Of a stretch of DNA of 64,000 nt, positions 52,836 through 63,299 are shown in pieces. The notes below the pieces were generated by a model. That model saw nothing but the letters and a program-made list of their open reading frames with translations, made no database searches and was not told the DNA's origin. The stretch is from Heloderma charlesbogerti (lineage: Eukaryota > Chordata > Lepidosauria > Squamata > Helodermatidae), in contig JANEZZ010001494.1 of NCBI GenBank assembly GCA_026122225.1, forward strand, positions 682,001 through 746,000, read 5' to 3'. Each line of letters starts with the position of its first letter. Position 1 is the stretch's first letter. The position numbers and the translations under genes were made by a program.

Positions 52836-53085
52836 ATTGATTGATTGATTGATTGATTGCATTTATATCCCACCTCTTTTCCTCTTGCAAGGAACCCAAG
52901 ACAGCTTACATTATCCTCTTCCTCTCCATTTTATCCTCACAAAACAACCCTGTGAAGTAGGCTGGGCTGAGAGTCTGTGACAGGCCCAGAGTCACCCAGT
53001 GAGCTTCCATGGCCAAATGGGGACTAGAATCCGGATCTCCCGGCTCCCAGTCCAACACTCTCACCACTACACCACGCTGGCCATT
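52836..53085 (-). mobile_element. CORE/MIR-type tRNA SINE with (TGAT)n at its 3' end
   Basis: Minus-strand head GGCCAGCGTGGTGTAGTGG at 53,085, box B-like GATTCTAGTCC, core, and 3' end GTGGGATATAAATGC next to a GATT array. Confidence 0.85.
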
Positions 53086-53789
53086 GGCTGTATGTCTGTG
53101 TGCGTGTGTCTTTGTCTGCGCGGCATCCTTGAGCAATACAGTCCAGTCTGTAAGGCCTGTGGTGATGGATGGCACAGGAGGGTCAGGTGTTGGAGCCTGG
53201 CTGTTAGTAGTTCCAGTTCACCACCCCCGCCCCGCCCCGCCCCCACAGTGCCTTGTGGGTTTAGGGCTGACCTCGCAGCTCACGCTTAGCCATTCCACTG
53301 TGTCAGCTCTCGGTACAGCTGCTTCTGTCTTGCAGCCCAATAGCAGAGGTACAAACCTCTGAACCAAGTCAGTTCACTCCCCAATAGATTTTTTTCCCAA
53401 CTTGGATTACTCTCCAATCTGGCAAAGACCTATGAGGGATAGGACAGGGATGGGGAACTTCAAGCCCATAGGCCAAATCCAGCCCTCTGGCATCTTCCAA
53501 CTAGCCATGACCCCTTTCCTCTGATGGTTTGGTGGTTTTCCAGGTTGAAATGCATCTCCTGCGGCTTAGTTCCTGGCAGTGAGAGCCTTACATTAAAACA
53601 TGCTGGTATCTTTGGCCCCGCCCCTTTTGCCTTTCACCACACCCACTACTGGAATGAGGCCCCCAAGAGCCTCTCCAAAATGGAATTTGGCCCTCGGGCT
53701 GAAAGAGGTTCAACACGGCTGCTATATATGGTGGCCAGCAGCAGAAGTCACACACCAAGCCATACCTGCTGAAATTCCCTGTTCTGGAA

Positions 53790-55275
53790 TTTCTTCTGGA
53801 ACAACTTTCACCCAGTCTCAAATCTGCCATTTTTGGGCAAGGTGATTGAGCGGGTGGTGGCGGTGCAGTTGAAGGCACACTTGGAAGAAACTGATTATCT
53901 AGACCCATTTCAGTCGGGCTTCAGGCTTGGGCATGGGACAGAAACGGCCTTGGTCGCCTTGGTAGATGATATGAGGAAGGCTCTGGATAGGGGTGAATGC
54001 GCCTTCCTTGTTCTCCTCGACCTCTCAGCGACTTTTGATACCACTGACCACGGTATCCTCCTGGACTGCCTGGAGGGGTTGGGCATTGGAGACACCGTAT
54101 TGCGGTGGTTCCGGTCCTTCCTCTCTGGCAGGTACCAGAGGGTAGCTCTGGGAGAGGAGGTTTCGGACCCGTGGCCACTTACTTGTGGGGTGCCACAGGG
54201 TTCCATCCTCTCCCCGATGCTATTTAACATCTATGTGAAGCTGCTGGGGGCTATCATCAGGAGGTTTGGGGTGTCATGTCATCAATATGTGGATGACACG
54301 CAGCTCTACCGCTCATTCAAATCTTCACCAAGGTTGGCTGTAGAATCCCTGTCCAAATGTCTGGAGACGGTGAGTGGCTGAATGGGGAGGAATAAGCTGA
54401 AGCTGAACCCTGACAAGACTGAGGTACTTTTGGTGGGAGACAAGAGGAGGTTGGGGGATGTTGACCTGGTGTTGAATGGGGTACGGCTACCCTTGAAAGA
54501 CCAGGTCCACAGCCTTGGGGTCATTTTGGACTCCCAGCTGTCCATGGAGGCTCAGGTGTCAGCTATGAGCCGGACAGCACTGTATCAACTCCATCTGATA
54601 CGGCGGCTGCGCCCCTTCCTTCCCGACCATCTGCTCCCATCGGTAGTACATGCCCTGGTCTCCTCTCGTTTAGACTACTGTAATGCGCTCTACGTGGGGT
54701 TACCCTTGAAGACGGTTCGGAAACTGCAGCTGGTACAGAACGCGGCGGCTCGCCTGATTAAAGGCAACCGCCGGCGAGATCACATCACTCCAGTGCTGAA
54801 GGAGTTGCACTGGTTACCAGTTGTTTTCCGGGCCAAATTCAAGGTGTTGGTTTTGACCTTTCAAACCGTATATGGTTCCGGCCCAGCCTATCTTAAGGAG
54901 CACCTCCAGCAGCACCAGACAGGCCGCTTAACAAGATCAGCCTCGGAATGCCTTCTCTCTGTCCCATCAGCCAGGATAGCTAGACTGGTGGGGACGAGGG
55001 AGAGGGCCTTTTCTGTGGTGGCCCCCACTCTGTGGAACTCCCTCCCTAGGGAACTCCATTATGCCCCCTCTTTAAGGAGCTTCCGTCGTGCATTAAAAAC
55101 GTGGTTGTTCAGGCAGGCATTTGGGGTGGGTTAGGGTATTTTAGGAAATGTTTTTATTGTAGAATTTTATTGTTTTAAACTGTTTTATTGTATGTTGTAC
55201 ATCCCCCAGAGTGGCTGGGTGACCAGCCAGATGGGCGATTAATAAATTTAATAATAATAATAATAATAATTCTGC
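53790..55275 (+). mobile_element. L2/CR1-group LINE with nearly intact reverse transcriptase
   Basis: One plus-strand frame runs from about 53,795 to the stop at 55,134. It encodes the RT domain (PVSNLPFLGKVIERVV, FQSGFRLGHGTETALV, FLVLLDLSATFDTTDHG, GVPQGSILSPMLFNIYV) and the thumb/C terminus (RLDYCNALYVGLP, LWNSLPRELHYAPSLRSF). It is closed by a single TGA at 54,379-54,381, where the 23-kb copy has Trp in VSGWMGRNKL. The catalytic motif is YVDD; the 23-kb copy has YADD. A 3' UTR and (AAT)n tail follow. The endonuclease part is missing (5' truncation at about 53,790). Confidence 0.9.
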
Positions 55276-55279
55276 CCGA

Positions 55280-55960
55280 CTATCAAGGCAGCCCTGTCGT
55301 CTTCTGCATCTAGCCACTCCCCAGCCTTAACCTGAGGCCTTCAGGCAGTTTGAAACCTCTGGCTGCCCTCAGGGTAAAACGCTGAGACAACTGCTTCCCG
55401 GTCATGTCCCAGCCTTTACGCAGACGGTAACCTTAGTCTTTTCCTGATTAGGCTGGCGTCAGTGCCGTGACTCAGTGGCAAGGAGACAGACAGTGCATTA
55501 AATAAACACGAGCAGCTCGAGAAGATGGAATAATTTGGGATACCAAAAGGGGAGAGGCTATTACTGAAAGCAGAATCCTTCAGGCCTCCTGACACTGCCA
55601 CTGTCTCGGGGCTTTCCCCGCGCACCATCATCATGTAGATGCGGAGCGGGATGCCTCACTGCATTCCTTTGAGAAGGTTCAAATTGTGATGGGCTGGGGG
55701 TGTCTCCTGGGTTTTTTGGGTTTTTGCAAAAGGCTATTTTTACTGGCCTGGGAGAGGAAAGGTTTTTGTCCAGTCTGGGAATTTTTTTTCCTATTTTTAA
55801 ATCTGTTTCATGAGCACAGACCCCATGTATGTATTTTGCAGCATTTCAAGCGTCAGTCACTTTTAACTTCTGGAGGGCAGCCGTGTTAGTCTGTTGCAGC
55901 AAAAACAATTATGAGTCTCGTGGCACCTTAAAGTCAGGCATAAGCTTTTGTGGACTCTAG
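55280..55960. other. No gene recognised
   Basis: Mixed DNA downstream of the LINE tail; no splice-site-flanked coding segment seen. Confidence 0.4.
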
Positions 55961-56634
55961 CCCACTCCATCAGATGCATGGGGTATGATGGGAGTTGTGG
56001 GCCAAAACATCTTGAAGCCACCAGGTTGGGAGCAAGCTGACTAAAGACATAGCCATGTTTAACCTGAGCGATCCAGTTTGTGAATTCTTGTTTGGATTCT
56101 CTGTTTTTAAACAACAAGAGAAGCGGGGTGTGCATTTGTGTTTTGCCTCCATGTTTGTTGCGAGTGTGCCAGATGGTGAACAAGATGTCTGAATGAATAG
56201 CCATGTTTGGCTCTTGTTTTCGTGAGCTTTTTATATACTGCTAAATGAAGTGTGCGTTCTGCAAAGTGTGTGGCTGGAGAATGTCAGAGTCCCATTATAA
56301 AGGTGTGAAGGGGCAATGGGACTCCCATCACTCAACATCACATCCCACAAGTGGGGCCTGCAACAAAATGTTGCGGTCTGGAATGTCCCTGTTCAGAGTG
56401 CCAGCCATTACCTTTTCTGGGATACTCCATTCCATTCCTGCTCTCACTCAGTTTTCCATCCCCACTCCAACAGACACTGTTCTGTGGCCACTGAGCTTGT
56501 TCCATCCCCATTGGGCTGTGCTTGGGTTTTCCCCAAGTTTGCTGATACCTCCCTCTTGTGCATGGATGGTGGTGCCATTTTAGCTACATACGGTTCCACA
56601 CTCCGAGAATGAGTCCAGTATTAGTATATAGGAT

Positions 56635-56895
56635 ATTTATTTATTACATTTCTATACTGCCTAATAGCCACAGCTCTCTGGGCAGGTCACAACAATTAAA
56701 ATCATAAAATTCAGCATGACAAAACATAATGTAGAACTTTAAGAGTTTAAAACAACACTATAAAACTAAAATAAAAACCAGCAGCATTGTAAAGATTTAA
56801 AATGCAATAACTGATTTAAAAACAACAGAAACTGAAAGACTAAATGCCTGGGAAAATAAGACGTTCTTCACCTGGCACTGAAAAGGCCTCAATGT
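56635..56895 (-). mobile_element. L2-group LINE 3' end, worn
   Basis: TATTTATTACATTTCTATACTG and CTGGGCAGGTCACAACAATT on the plus strand are the inverse of the 3' UTR. C-terminal coding text (inverse) lies at 56,850-56,890. Confidence 0.65.
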
Positions 56896-57279
56896 ATGCA
56901 CCAGGTGAGCCTCTCTGTGATATATATTTTTTGCTGGATGGTTGCTGGAGTGTCAGGACTGAGAACAGGGAGCCCGGGGGTTTGCCAGGGAGACACAGCT
57001 GAAAAACACACCAAAACATGTCGGAGGTCATTTTTGCTCAGGCTTTATAACCTATATGTGGATCAGAATTTTAGCTGATGTGGGAGTAGCTTAACCATGT
57101 TAGGAGGTATGTAATGGGCCTATTAAAAAGTTCCAAAACTGAGCCCTGGGGAGAGCCTTGTGGTTGCATGCATCATCTTCCCCTCATACATTGTGGCTGA
57201 GGACTTCTGAGCATGGGTTAGCAGCAAACCCTTGTTTGACGCTCACAATCCTGGTTTGCAGGCAAGTGGAAGTCATAGG

Positions 57280-57650
57280 GGCTGTTCACACAACATGCTA
57301 ACCCACACTCAGTGGTTGAGTGAGAGTTGTTTGTTGAACCCTGGGTTGTTTGTTGAACCGTGAGTTAGTGCGTTGTCTGAACCCAGGACATTTTCTGCTG
57401 TGTGGCTTGTTAATCATGCAGTGTGTCTTGTTCACCACCCTGAACAACCCAACAACAAAACCTGGGCTCTCAAGGTGGCTTGTTTGAGAAGAATAAGCCA
57501 CACTGCATGGTTAAGAACCCACCCTGCAGAAAATGACGTGGGTTCGGACAACACGCTAACCCACAGTTCAACAAACAACCCACGGTTCAGCAACCTACAC
57601 TCAACCGCTGAGCATGGATTAGCATGTTGTGCAGACTGCGAACCCAAACT
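57280..57650. mobile_element. About 370-bp palindromic element (family E-like)
   Basis: CACACAACATGCTAACCCAC at the left is inverted as GATTAGCATGTTGTGCAG at the right. Inner arms GTTTGTTGAACCGTGAGTTAG and ACCCACAGTTCAACAAACAAC, and GCTGTGTGGCTTGTTAA with TTGTTTGAG...AATAAGCCACAC, are also inverted. Confidence 0.75.
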
Positions 57651-57949
57651 CTTGCATTTGCATTGGACAAAATGGCTACCTGTGGTTTGCCAGTAGTCAG
57701 GGTCAGAAGCGACTAATCACCGCATAAAGGGGTGAACAGGGAGCGCATGACCCCAGGGCTCATTCTCACAATGCCAAACTACGGCTTAGTGTTACATCTG
57801 AACATCCCCATCGGGTCCCCCGTGTTCAGGGTAAGATGTGCCGACACCCCCCCCCCTTCAGCTTTTTCTCATAACTGGGGTGTCTGGGATTGTGTATTCA
57901 CCAAAGTTCAGGGCTGTAAGACGGACAGGCAAGCATGCATGCTTTCTAA

Positions 57950-58065
57950 CAGGCTTCCCCAACCTGACACCCTCTGTGTTAAACTACAACTCCCATCATC
58001 CCCACCCAGCATGAGCTCGGTTGGTGTGATGGGAACTGTAGTCCAACACAGATTGGGGAAGCCTG
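57950..58065. mobile_element. hAT-type MITE, family B
   Basis: CAGGCTTCCCCAACCTGACA to AGATTGGGGAAGCCTG; flanks CTTTCTAA and CTTTATCT match at 5 of 8. Confidence 0.75.
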
Positions 58066-58069
58066 CTTT

Positions 58070-59255
58070 ATCTTGTGCATACCAGGCCTTTGTGATCCCT
58101 TAGAGGCTTTGCATGTATGCAGCCCCAGTGCCAGTCCTTGGCAGGGAAGCAGGGCCGGAAAAGATCTCTACATGGCACCCTGGGAAGCTGCAGTTTGTCC
58201 AGGTTAGCAGTACTCAGCTTAGTGGTATCGATCAAGCCTCTTGCTCCTTTTTTAAACCCTTCCATCTTTCTTTCTACCCAGAGCTTTTAAAAGGAAGAGG
58301 ATGCTGTCTCTGTCTGGGTCATGGGGAGTGGGAGGCCTCCTTACCTGCAAGAGATGCAGGCAGAGAGCTTCAGAGGAACAGATATCCGGCAGAGCCCTCC
58401 ATATCTTTGTCAACTCTCCCCCCACACGCACACACATACAGGCACACACAAGCGCCCCATCCTCCTAACCTCCTCCCCCACCCCCTGGCTTCCGCTTCTT
58501 TTTCCATAGTCATCATTTCCTTGTGCACAAATGGCCTTTTAAAAAGCCCAGGTCAATTTAGCTGAAAGCAGCCAAGGCTCAAATCTTAGGAAACCCTGCA
58601 GCAGGGTCTCTGTAAATGTCTGCTGTTCCCCCCTGGGAGTTGGTTAGAAGGAGTAATAGAAAAATCTTTTTTACTGCGTAAGTGGAGACATAAGTGGGAA
58701 GCAACTAATCAGGGTGGGGGGGGGTAGAATAGCAACCAGCTGCAGTATTGCAGAGGGAGGAAATGAGGGCAGGAGAGGAGGGCCCTGGGATTTATTAAGG
58801 ATTTCTTCAGCCTGTTCAAGCAGGAACATCTTAAGCAACATACAAAAAACACACACACACCCAGCCACTGCATCTCTTTGAAGCTATTTGGAGACACTGT
58901 CTCTTGTGTTGGTCACTGTCTTGTATCCATGATAGCTCTTGCTCTGATAGCAGTGATCTGGGCTTTCTGGAAACGTTTCTGAATGTCTAAATTGACTAGA
59001 ATCTGAATCTCAAAAATATTTTCCAGCAACAAAATTATTTGAGTTGGAATCCTTGATTTTTAGGGGCTGTGGGGAACCGTTCCATAAAGCACATTTTGTT
59101 GGCATTTCAAGATGATGTTCAACCCAATGCAAAGGTTGACTTCCAGATTTTGTTTTCCTTGGAATACTTGTAAATATGTGAAGACATGACAATTCAATAG
59201 CATGCATTTCCCTAACGTGGTTTAAATTTCAAGCAGGGGAAAGCTTGTAGACACT
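58070..59255. other. No gene or classifiable repeat recognised
   Basis: Contains a (CA)-type run near 58,425-58,450 and short open frames only. Confidence 0.4.
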
Positions 59256-59261
59256 GGGCGG

Positions 59262-60855
59262 GGTTGCATGTCGCACTAAGCCACCCTGCGAAAAAGCTAC
59301 ACGGTGTGGGTTGTTCACAGAATCAGGCACACCATGGGTTGTTTTCCCCCTCCTTCCCTGTCGGTCCGCCGGACGGTATCCCAGTGTCCTCTGCAGCAGA
59401 ACTCATCTTGTCTCCCTTTCCCTGCTCCGAATGCTACCTTGTTTCGTTCCCCAACTTTCTTTTTTTAGTGCCACAAAAAATATGCAAATGGAGTTGCAGT
59501 TTTTTTTAATTGGCCCCTGAAAATTGTGCAACCGTGTTCATAGTGTTGTTGTTGTTTTCTATCTTCTACAAGTGTGCACTTACGGCTGTCCAATACGTGT
59601 TGTCCTGCCTTGTCAATATCCTTGTAACTTTTAGCTGTCAAAGGGAGCAAAGTGCAATAGGTAACATACAAGAAATTGACAAGGTGAGACTGCATATAGG
59701 CAGATTTGCACACGCTTGACAGTGACAAAAAGGGGGAAAGTTCGAGAGAGATAGGTAGTGGGGTGGGGGGCACAATATCGCCCACTTGGCAAGGTTATCC
59801 TCTTGCTTTTAAGTGTTGAATTGACACTTATCAGTGTCCTGCTTCCATTCAGCATTTCCCCAAGTCTCCAGCAAGTCCAGAAAGGGGAGATCTTGACATC
59901 TTCCACTTTTTGCAGTACCTTTTTGCAGCAGATACTGCTGTGGTTACTGTGTGTGTGTTGGGGGTTCTAAATGCTAAGCAGTATTTGCGCAAATGTAAAG
60001 GCAGGGAAGTAAATGGAGGGGAAATTGGTGCAACTTTAGAGGCTTGGCAGTACAAAGAGAAATTTGCACAACTTAAGTTGCTGCTGTGAAAAGGATGGGC
60101 AGTGGGGGTGGGGGGAGAAAAGATCTCCCCATTCTGGACTTGCTGGAGACTTGGGGAACTGTTGAATGGAAGCAGGACACTGACAAGTGTCAGTTCAACA
60201 CTTAAAAGCGAGACGGTTACCTTGTAAATAGGAGATACCGCCCCCCTGTCCTTTTTGGTGCACCCACTTCTCCTTATCTTTTCCCCCTTTTGTCTCTCCC
60301 TTATCATTACTCCCCCCCCCCAGTCCTTGGCAAGTGTGCACAAATTTGCCTATAGATAGTCTCACCTTGTTGATGTCATTGTATGTTACTTACCACACTT
60401 TGCTCTCTTTGACAGCTTGAAACCTTGGAAAGACAGGACTATACATATCGGGCAGCTGTAAATGCACACTTGCGAAAGACAGGCAAAAAAGACAAATAAA
60501 AAAACGACAAACAGTTGTGCAATTTTCAGGGGCCAATTTTTTTTTTTAAAGGGGGGCAGCAAACAAGTGTCAGTCCTTCCACAGTGCTGTTTGGCTGTTG
60601 TTGGAGGGGCAGTCACTTGCGAGAGAGGCTTGAGACAGTATGGGCAATCGCGGAGAGCAGCAACGTTTTTTGCCACTCTCCCCAAGCAGCTCTGTAGCCA
60701 ATCCTGGCAACCGACAATGAAACTGCTGCCCTGGGTTCGAATGATGCAACAACCCATTGTGGGTAAGATAACCCCTAGAACAAGACATGGGCTGTCAGGG
60801 TGGCTTGTTGCCCTGAAATAAACAGAAAGTGGTCTGTGTTCGGATGACATGACAA
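59262..60855. mobile_element. 1.6-kb long inverted repeat element
   Basis: Left and right halves are inverse copies around a centre near 60,030. Matching pairs include AATTGGCCCCTGAAAATTGT (59,509) with its inverse near 60,519-60,538, AAGTCTCCAGCAAGTCCAGA (59,863) with its inverse near 60,133-60,153, and AAGCCACCCTG (59,279) with its inverse near 60,797. Outer ends resemble family E. No transposase is encoded. It is the largest palindrome in the window. Confidence 0.85.
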
Positions 60856-60879
60856 CCTACCATGGCGAGTTATGCACAA

Positions 60880-61283
60880 TGGTTTTTATTTTATGTCTAT
60901 TCTAAAATTTTCTTGGCTGCCTTTGAGGGCAGAAGCCCTCCCAACGTGGCTCACAGTGATAACATACATAAAACAGTTAAAATATTAAAAACAATAAAAC
61001 ATAAACACAATAAAATAGTAATAAAAGCAACAATAAAAGCCAACAATCAAACCAACAACAACAACAACAGCAACGACAACAGTCATATCAAGAGAAGGCC
61101 ACAGTAAAATAATATGTTTTCAAGGCCTTCTTAAAAGCTTGTAATGATGGAGCATGGCAGACCTCTGGTGGCAACTTGTTCCAAAGGTGTGGGGCCACTG
61201 CAGAGAAGGCCCTCTCACATGTGGTCACCCGCGAGAGTGTTGTGCAAACCCAGTCACTGAAACTGTTGGACAGCAATCCTGTG
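60880..61283 (-). mobile_element. L2-group LINE 3' end
   Basis: Minus strand: ERAFSAVAPHLWNKLPPEVC and HAPSLQAFKKALKTYYF at 61,216-61,100, then A/T-rich 3' UTR to TGGTTTTTATTTTATG at 60,880. Confidence 0.78.
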
Positions 61284-61284
61284 C

Positions 61285-61425
61285 TCTCAATGGCGCCTTC
61301 CTAAATGGGAGCACGCTTTGCTGAAGCTAAGCAGTTCCAGTCTGGTCAGTGCCTGGATGGGTGGCCAGCTAGGAACCCCATGTTGTTGGAAGGAAGATGG
61401 GATATCAGTGTAGTAATAAAATTGG
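61285..61425 (+). mobile_element. 5S rRNA-derived SINE
   Basis: GAAGCTAAGCAG, TCTGGTCAGTGCCTGGATGG and GTGGCCAGCTAGGAACCCC follow the internal promoter half of 5S rRNA in order (GAAGCTAAGCAGGGTCGGGC, CTGGTTAGTACTTGGATGGG and GAGACC... in 5S genes). A tail ends GGGATATCAGTGTAGTAATA. It is not a functional 5S gene: too diverged and no full 5' half. Confidence 0.75.
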
Positions 61426-61518
61426 TAATGGACTATTCTTTACATCCAGGTGTTGGATTAGCCTGGGGTACACCCAGCAGCTTCCTACATACCAAGGATT
61501 TTCCTTGTAGCAGCTTAT

Positions 61519-61638
61519 GTTCCTCCAGATGTATTGGCCTACAACTATTATGATCCCTTGCCATTGTCTATGCTGGTGAGGGCTGATGGGAGTTGCAGGC
61601 CAAAACATCTGGAGGGCCACAGGTTGCCCACCTCTGGT
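61519..61638. mobile_element. hAT-type MITE, family B, left end worn
   Basis: CCTCCAGATGTATTGGCC, inverse GGCCAAAACATCTGGAGG and right end ACAGGTTGCCCACCTCTG. Confidence 0.65.
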
Positions 61639-62265
61639 TTTCAGCCTTGGGCGGGGAGTTCCTATACAATCTTATGCCCCCTGGGATGGTTCTAAGGACC
61701 ATAGGACTGCTCTCTTAAAAGTACTAATGTAGTGCACCTAAAATTATGTTTATATATATTATGTCCTAGGTATAGTCATACAAAAATAATAATTACAACT
61801 TTGAAACTGCTCAGTCCAACTGGTATTGTATCTGTTCGTTAAGTGACTCATTAATTTTATGAAATAATGCGTTTTTAGCAATGGGACGGTTTTCCACGGA
61901 AGAATATAGCAGCAAAAATTCCACAGAAACTTTTCTACTACCCATATGAGTGAGCTACAGTTCTTAGAAAAAAAATCTGTTTTTACTCCAACCCCAAAAT
62001 AATATTTTGTAGCGGTTTTGGAGAACGGTGTTGTTCCTTCACTTATCAAGGACAAAACTGGGAGGCATGGGGGGATGGGATTGGAACAGTTGATCAAAAC
62101 TGTTCATTCGATCAGATTATATTAGTTTAGAAATGTTTTGGCGGGGAGGGTGTTTCTTCTGTCCCTTAAAGGTGAGGCAGGCTGTTTGTTTAATTCCATT
62201 TATTTCCTCCCCATGTTTTCAGCCAAGGTGGACTCCCGAAATGGCCAACAATTAAAACCCACTGC

Positions 62266-62366
62266 ATGACTTCAACTCCCATCAGCCCTAGTCAGCATGG
62301 CTAGTGGTCAGGAATACTGGGAGTTGTAGTCTAAAATATCTGGAGGGCACCAGGTGGGGAAGGCTG
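62266..62366. mobile_element. hAT-type MITE, family B, left end truncated
   Basis: GACTTCAACTCCCATCAGCC, inverse GGGAGTTGTAGTCTAAAATA, right end CACCAGGTGGGGAAGGCTG. Confidence 0.65.
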
Positions 62367-62699
62367 ATCCATATGATGGGAAGAGGAGAAGGGGTGATAT
62401 TTATAGCTAACTGTTCTAACTCCATGGTTCTTTGAGTTCTGTTTTTCTTTTTCTTTGGCCACTTAATACCTTCCAAGCACTTTTAATTAAAACCAGTTTG
62501 GCTTTGCAGCACTGTGGCTCATGTGGTCTGAAAATAAATTGGTGAGTTGCAGATTTGGGCTACCTGCTGCTGTCAGATTGTGTGTGCGTGTGGAAGATAC
62601 GAGCATAGCAATGGACTTAGCACAGCTGCTGAATTCAGGCTGGTAGTGTGTTTGGTGTTGTGTATTCTCTTTGCGTAAATTGGCTCAGTGTGTGGTCTG

Positions 62700-62815
62700 A
62701 AGGCACATGATGCATCAGACTTTCTGAAGCTAAGCAGGCCCAGGTTGGGTCAGTTCCTGGACTGGAGACTGCCTGGAAGCCCTGCACATAGCATTGGAAC
62801 ATGAGCTGGGGTATT
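62700..62815 (+). mobile_element. 5S rRNA-derived SINE, second copy
   Basis: TCTGAAGCTAAGCAGGCCC, GGTTGGGTCAGTTCCTGG and ACTGGAGACTGCCTGGAAGC align with the 5S rRNA internal control region in order. The copy is diverged. Confidence 0.7.
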
Positions 62816-63000
62816 GTACTGGCTAAGAGGCTGAGCTGCAAATCCCAGACCGAACCTACCTCCGCTATGAACTGACGGGTGGCCTTAAACAAACCACTCC
62901 GTCAGCCTCAGTCCCACCCACCCACCCCTGTATGCAATATGGACATAATAATACTGGCTTCCACTGCAGTGTTGTTGTAAGGACTGCAACTAGATAATGT
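62816..63000 (+). mobile_element. Old CORE-type SINE segment
   Basis: GAGCTGCAAATCCCAGACC, AACCACTCCGTCAGCCTCAG, ATGGACATAATAATACTGGC and GTTGTTGTAAGGACT follow the order of the CORE/MIR body. It may be the body of the preceding 5S-headed SINE. Confidence 0.5.
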
Positions 63001-63107
63001 GTTTAGCTATTATCATTGCATAAGAACAACTCTACAATAAAATTATGCAACCCATTAACAACATAGCCTAATAATAAAATGTTGTCGTTGTTAATAAGAA
63101 TAATAAT

Positions 63108-63292
63108 GCATCCTGTTTCCCACAGTGGCCAACCAAATACCCCAGTGGGAAGCCCCATCTCCTCCTACTGCCCCCAGCAGCTGATATTTGGGGCTATACT
63201 GCCTCTAAACATGGAGGTTCTTTTTAGTCATCATAGCTAATAACAGTTGCCAGATCCACCCTCTGTGAATTTGTCTAATCCCCTTTAGCCAT
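63108..63292 (-). mobile_element. CR1-type LINE 3' end
   Basis: CACAGTGGCCAACCAAATACC, ATACTGCCTCTAAACATGGAGG and TTGTCTAATCCCCTTTAGCC, minus-strand order. Confidence 0.7.
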
Positions 63293-63299
63293 CTCACCT

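Noticed and set aside
61285..61425. A functional 5S rRNA gene
   Set aside because: Only part of the internal control region is recognisable and it carries a SINE-like tail.
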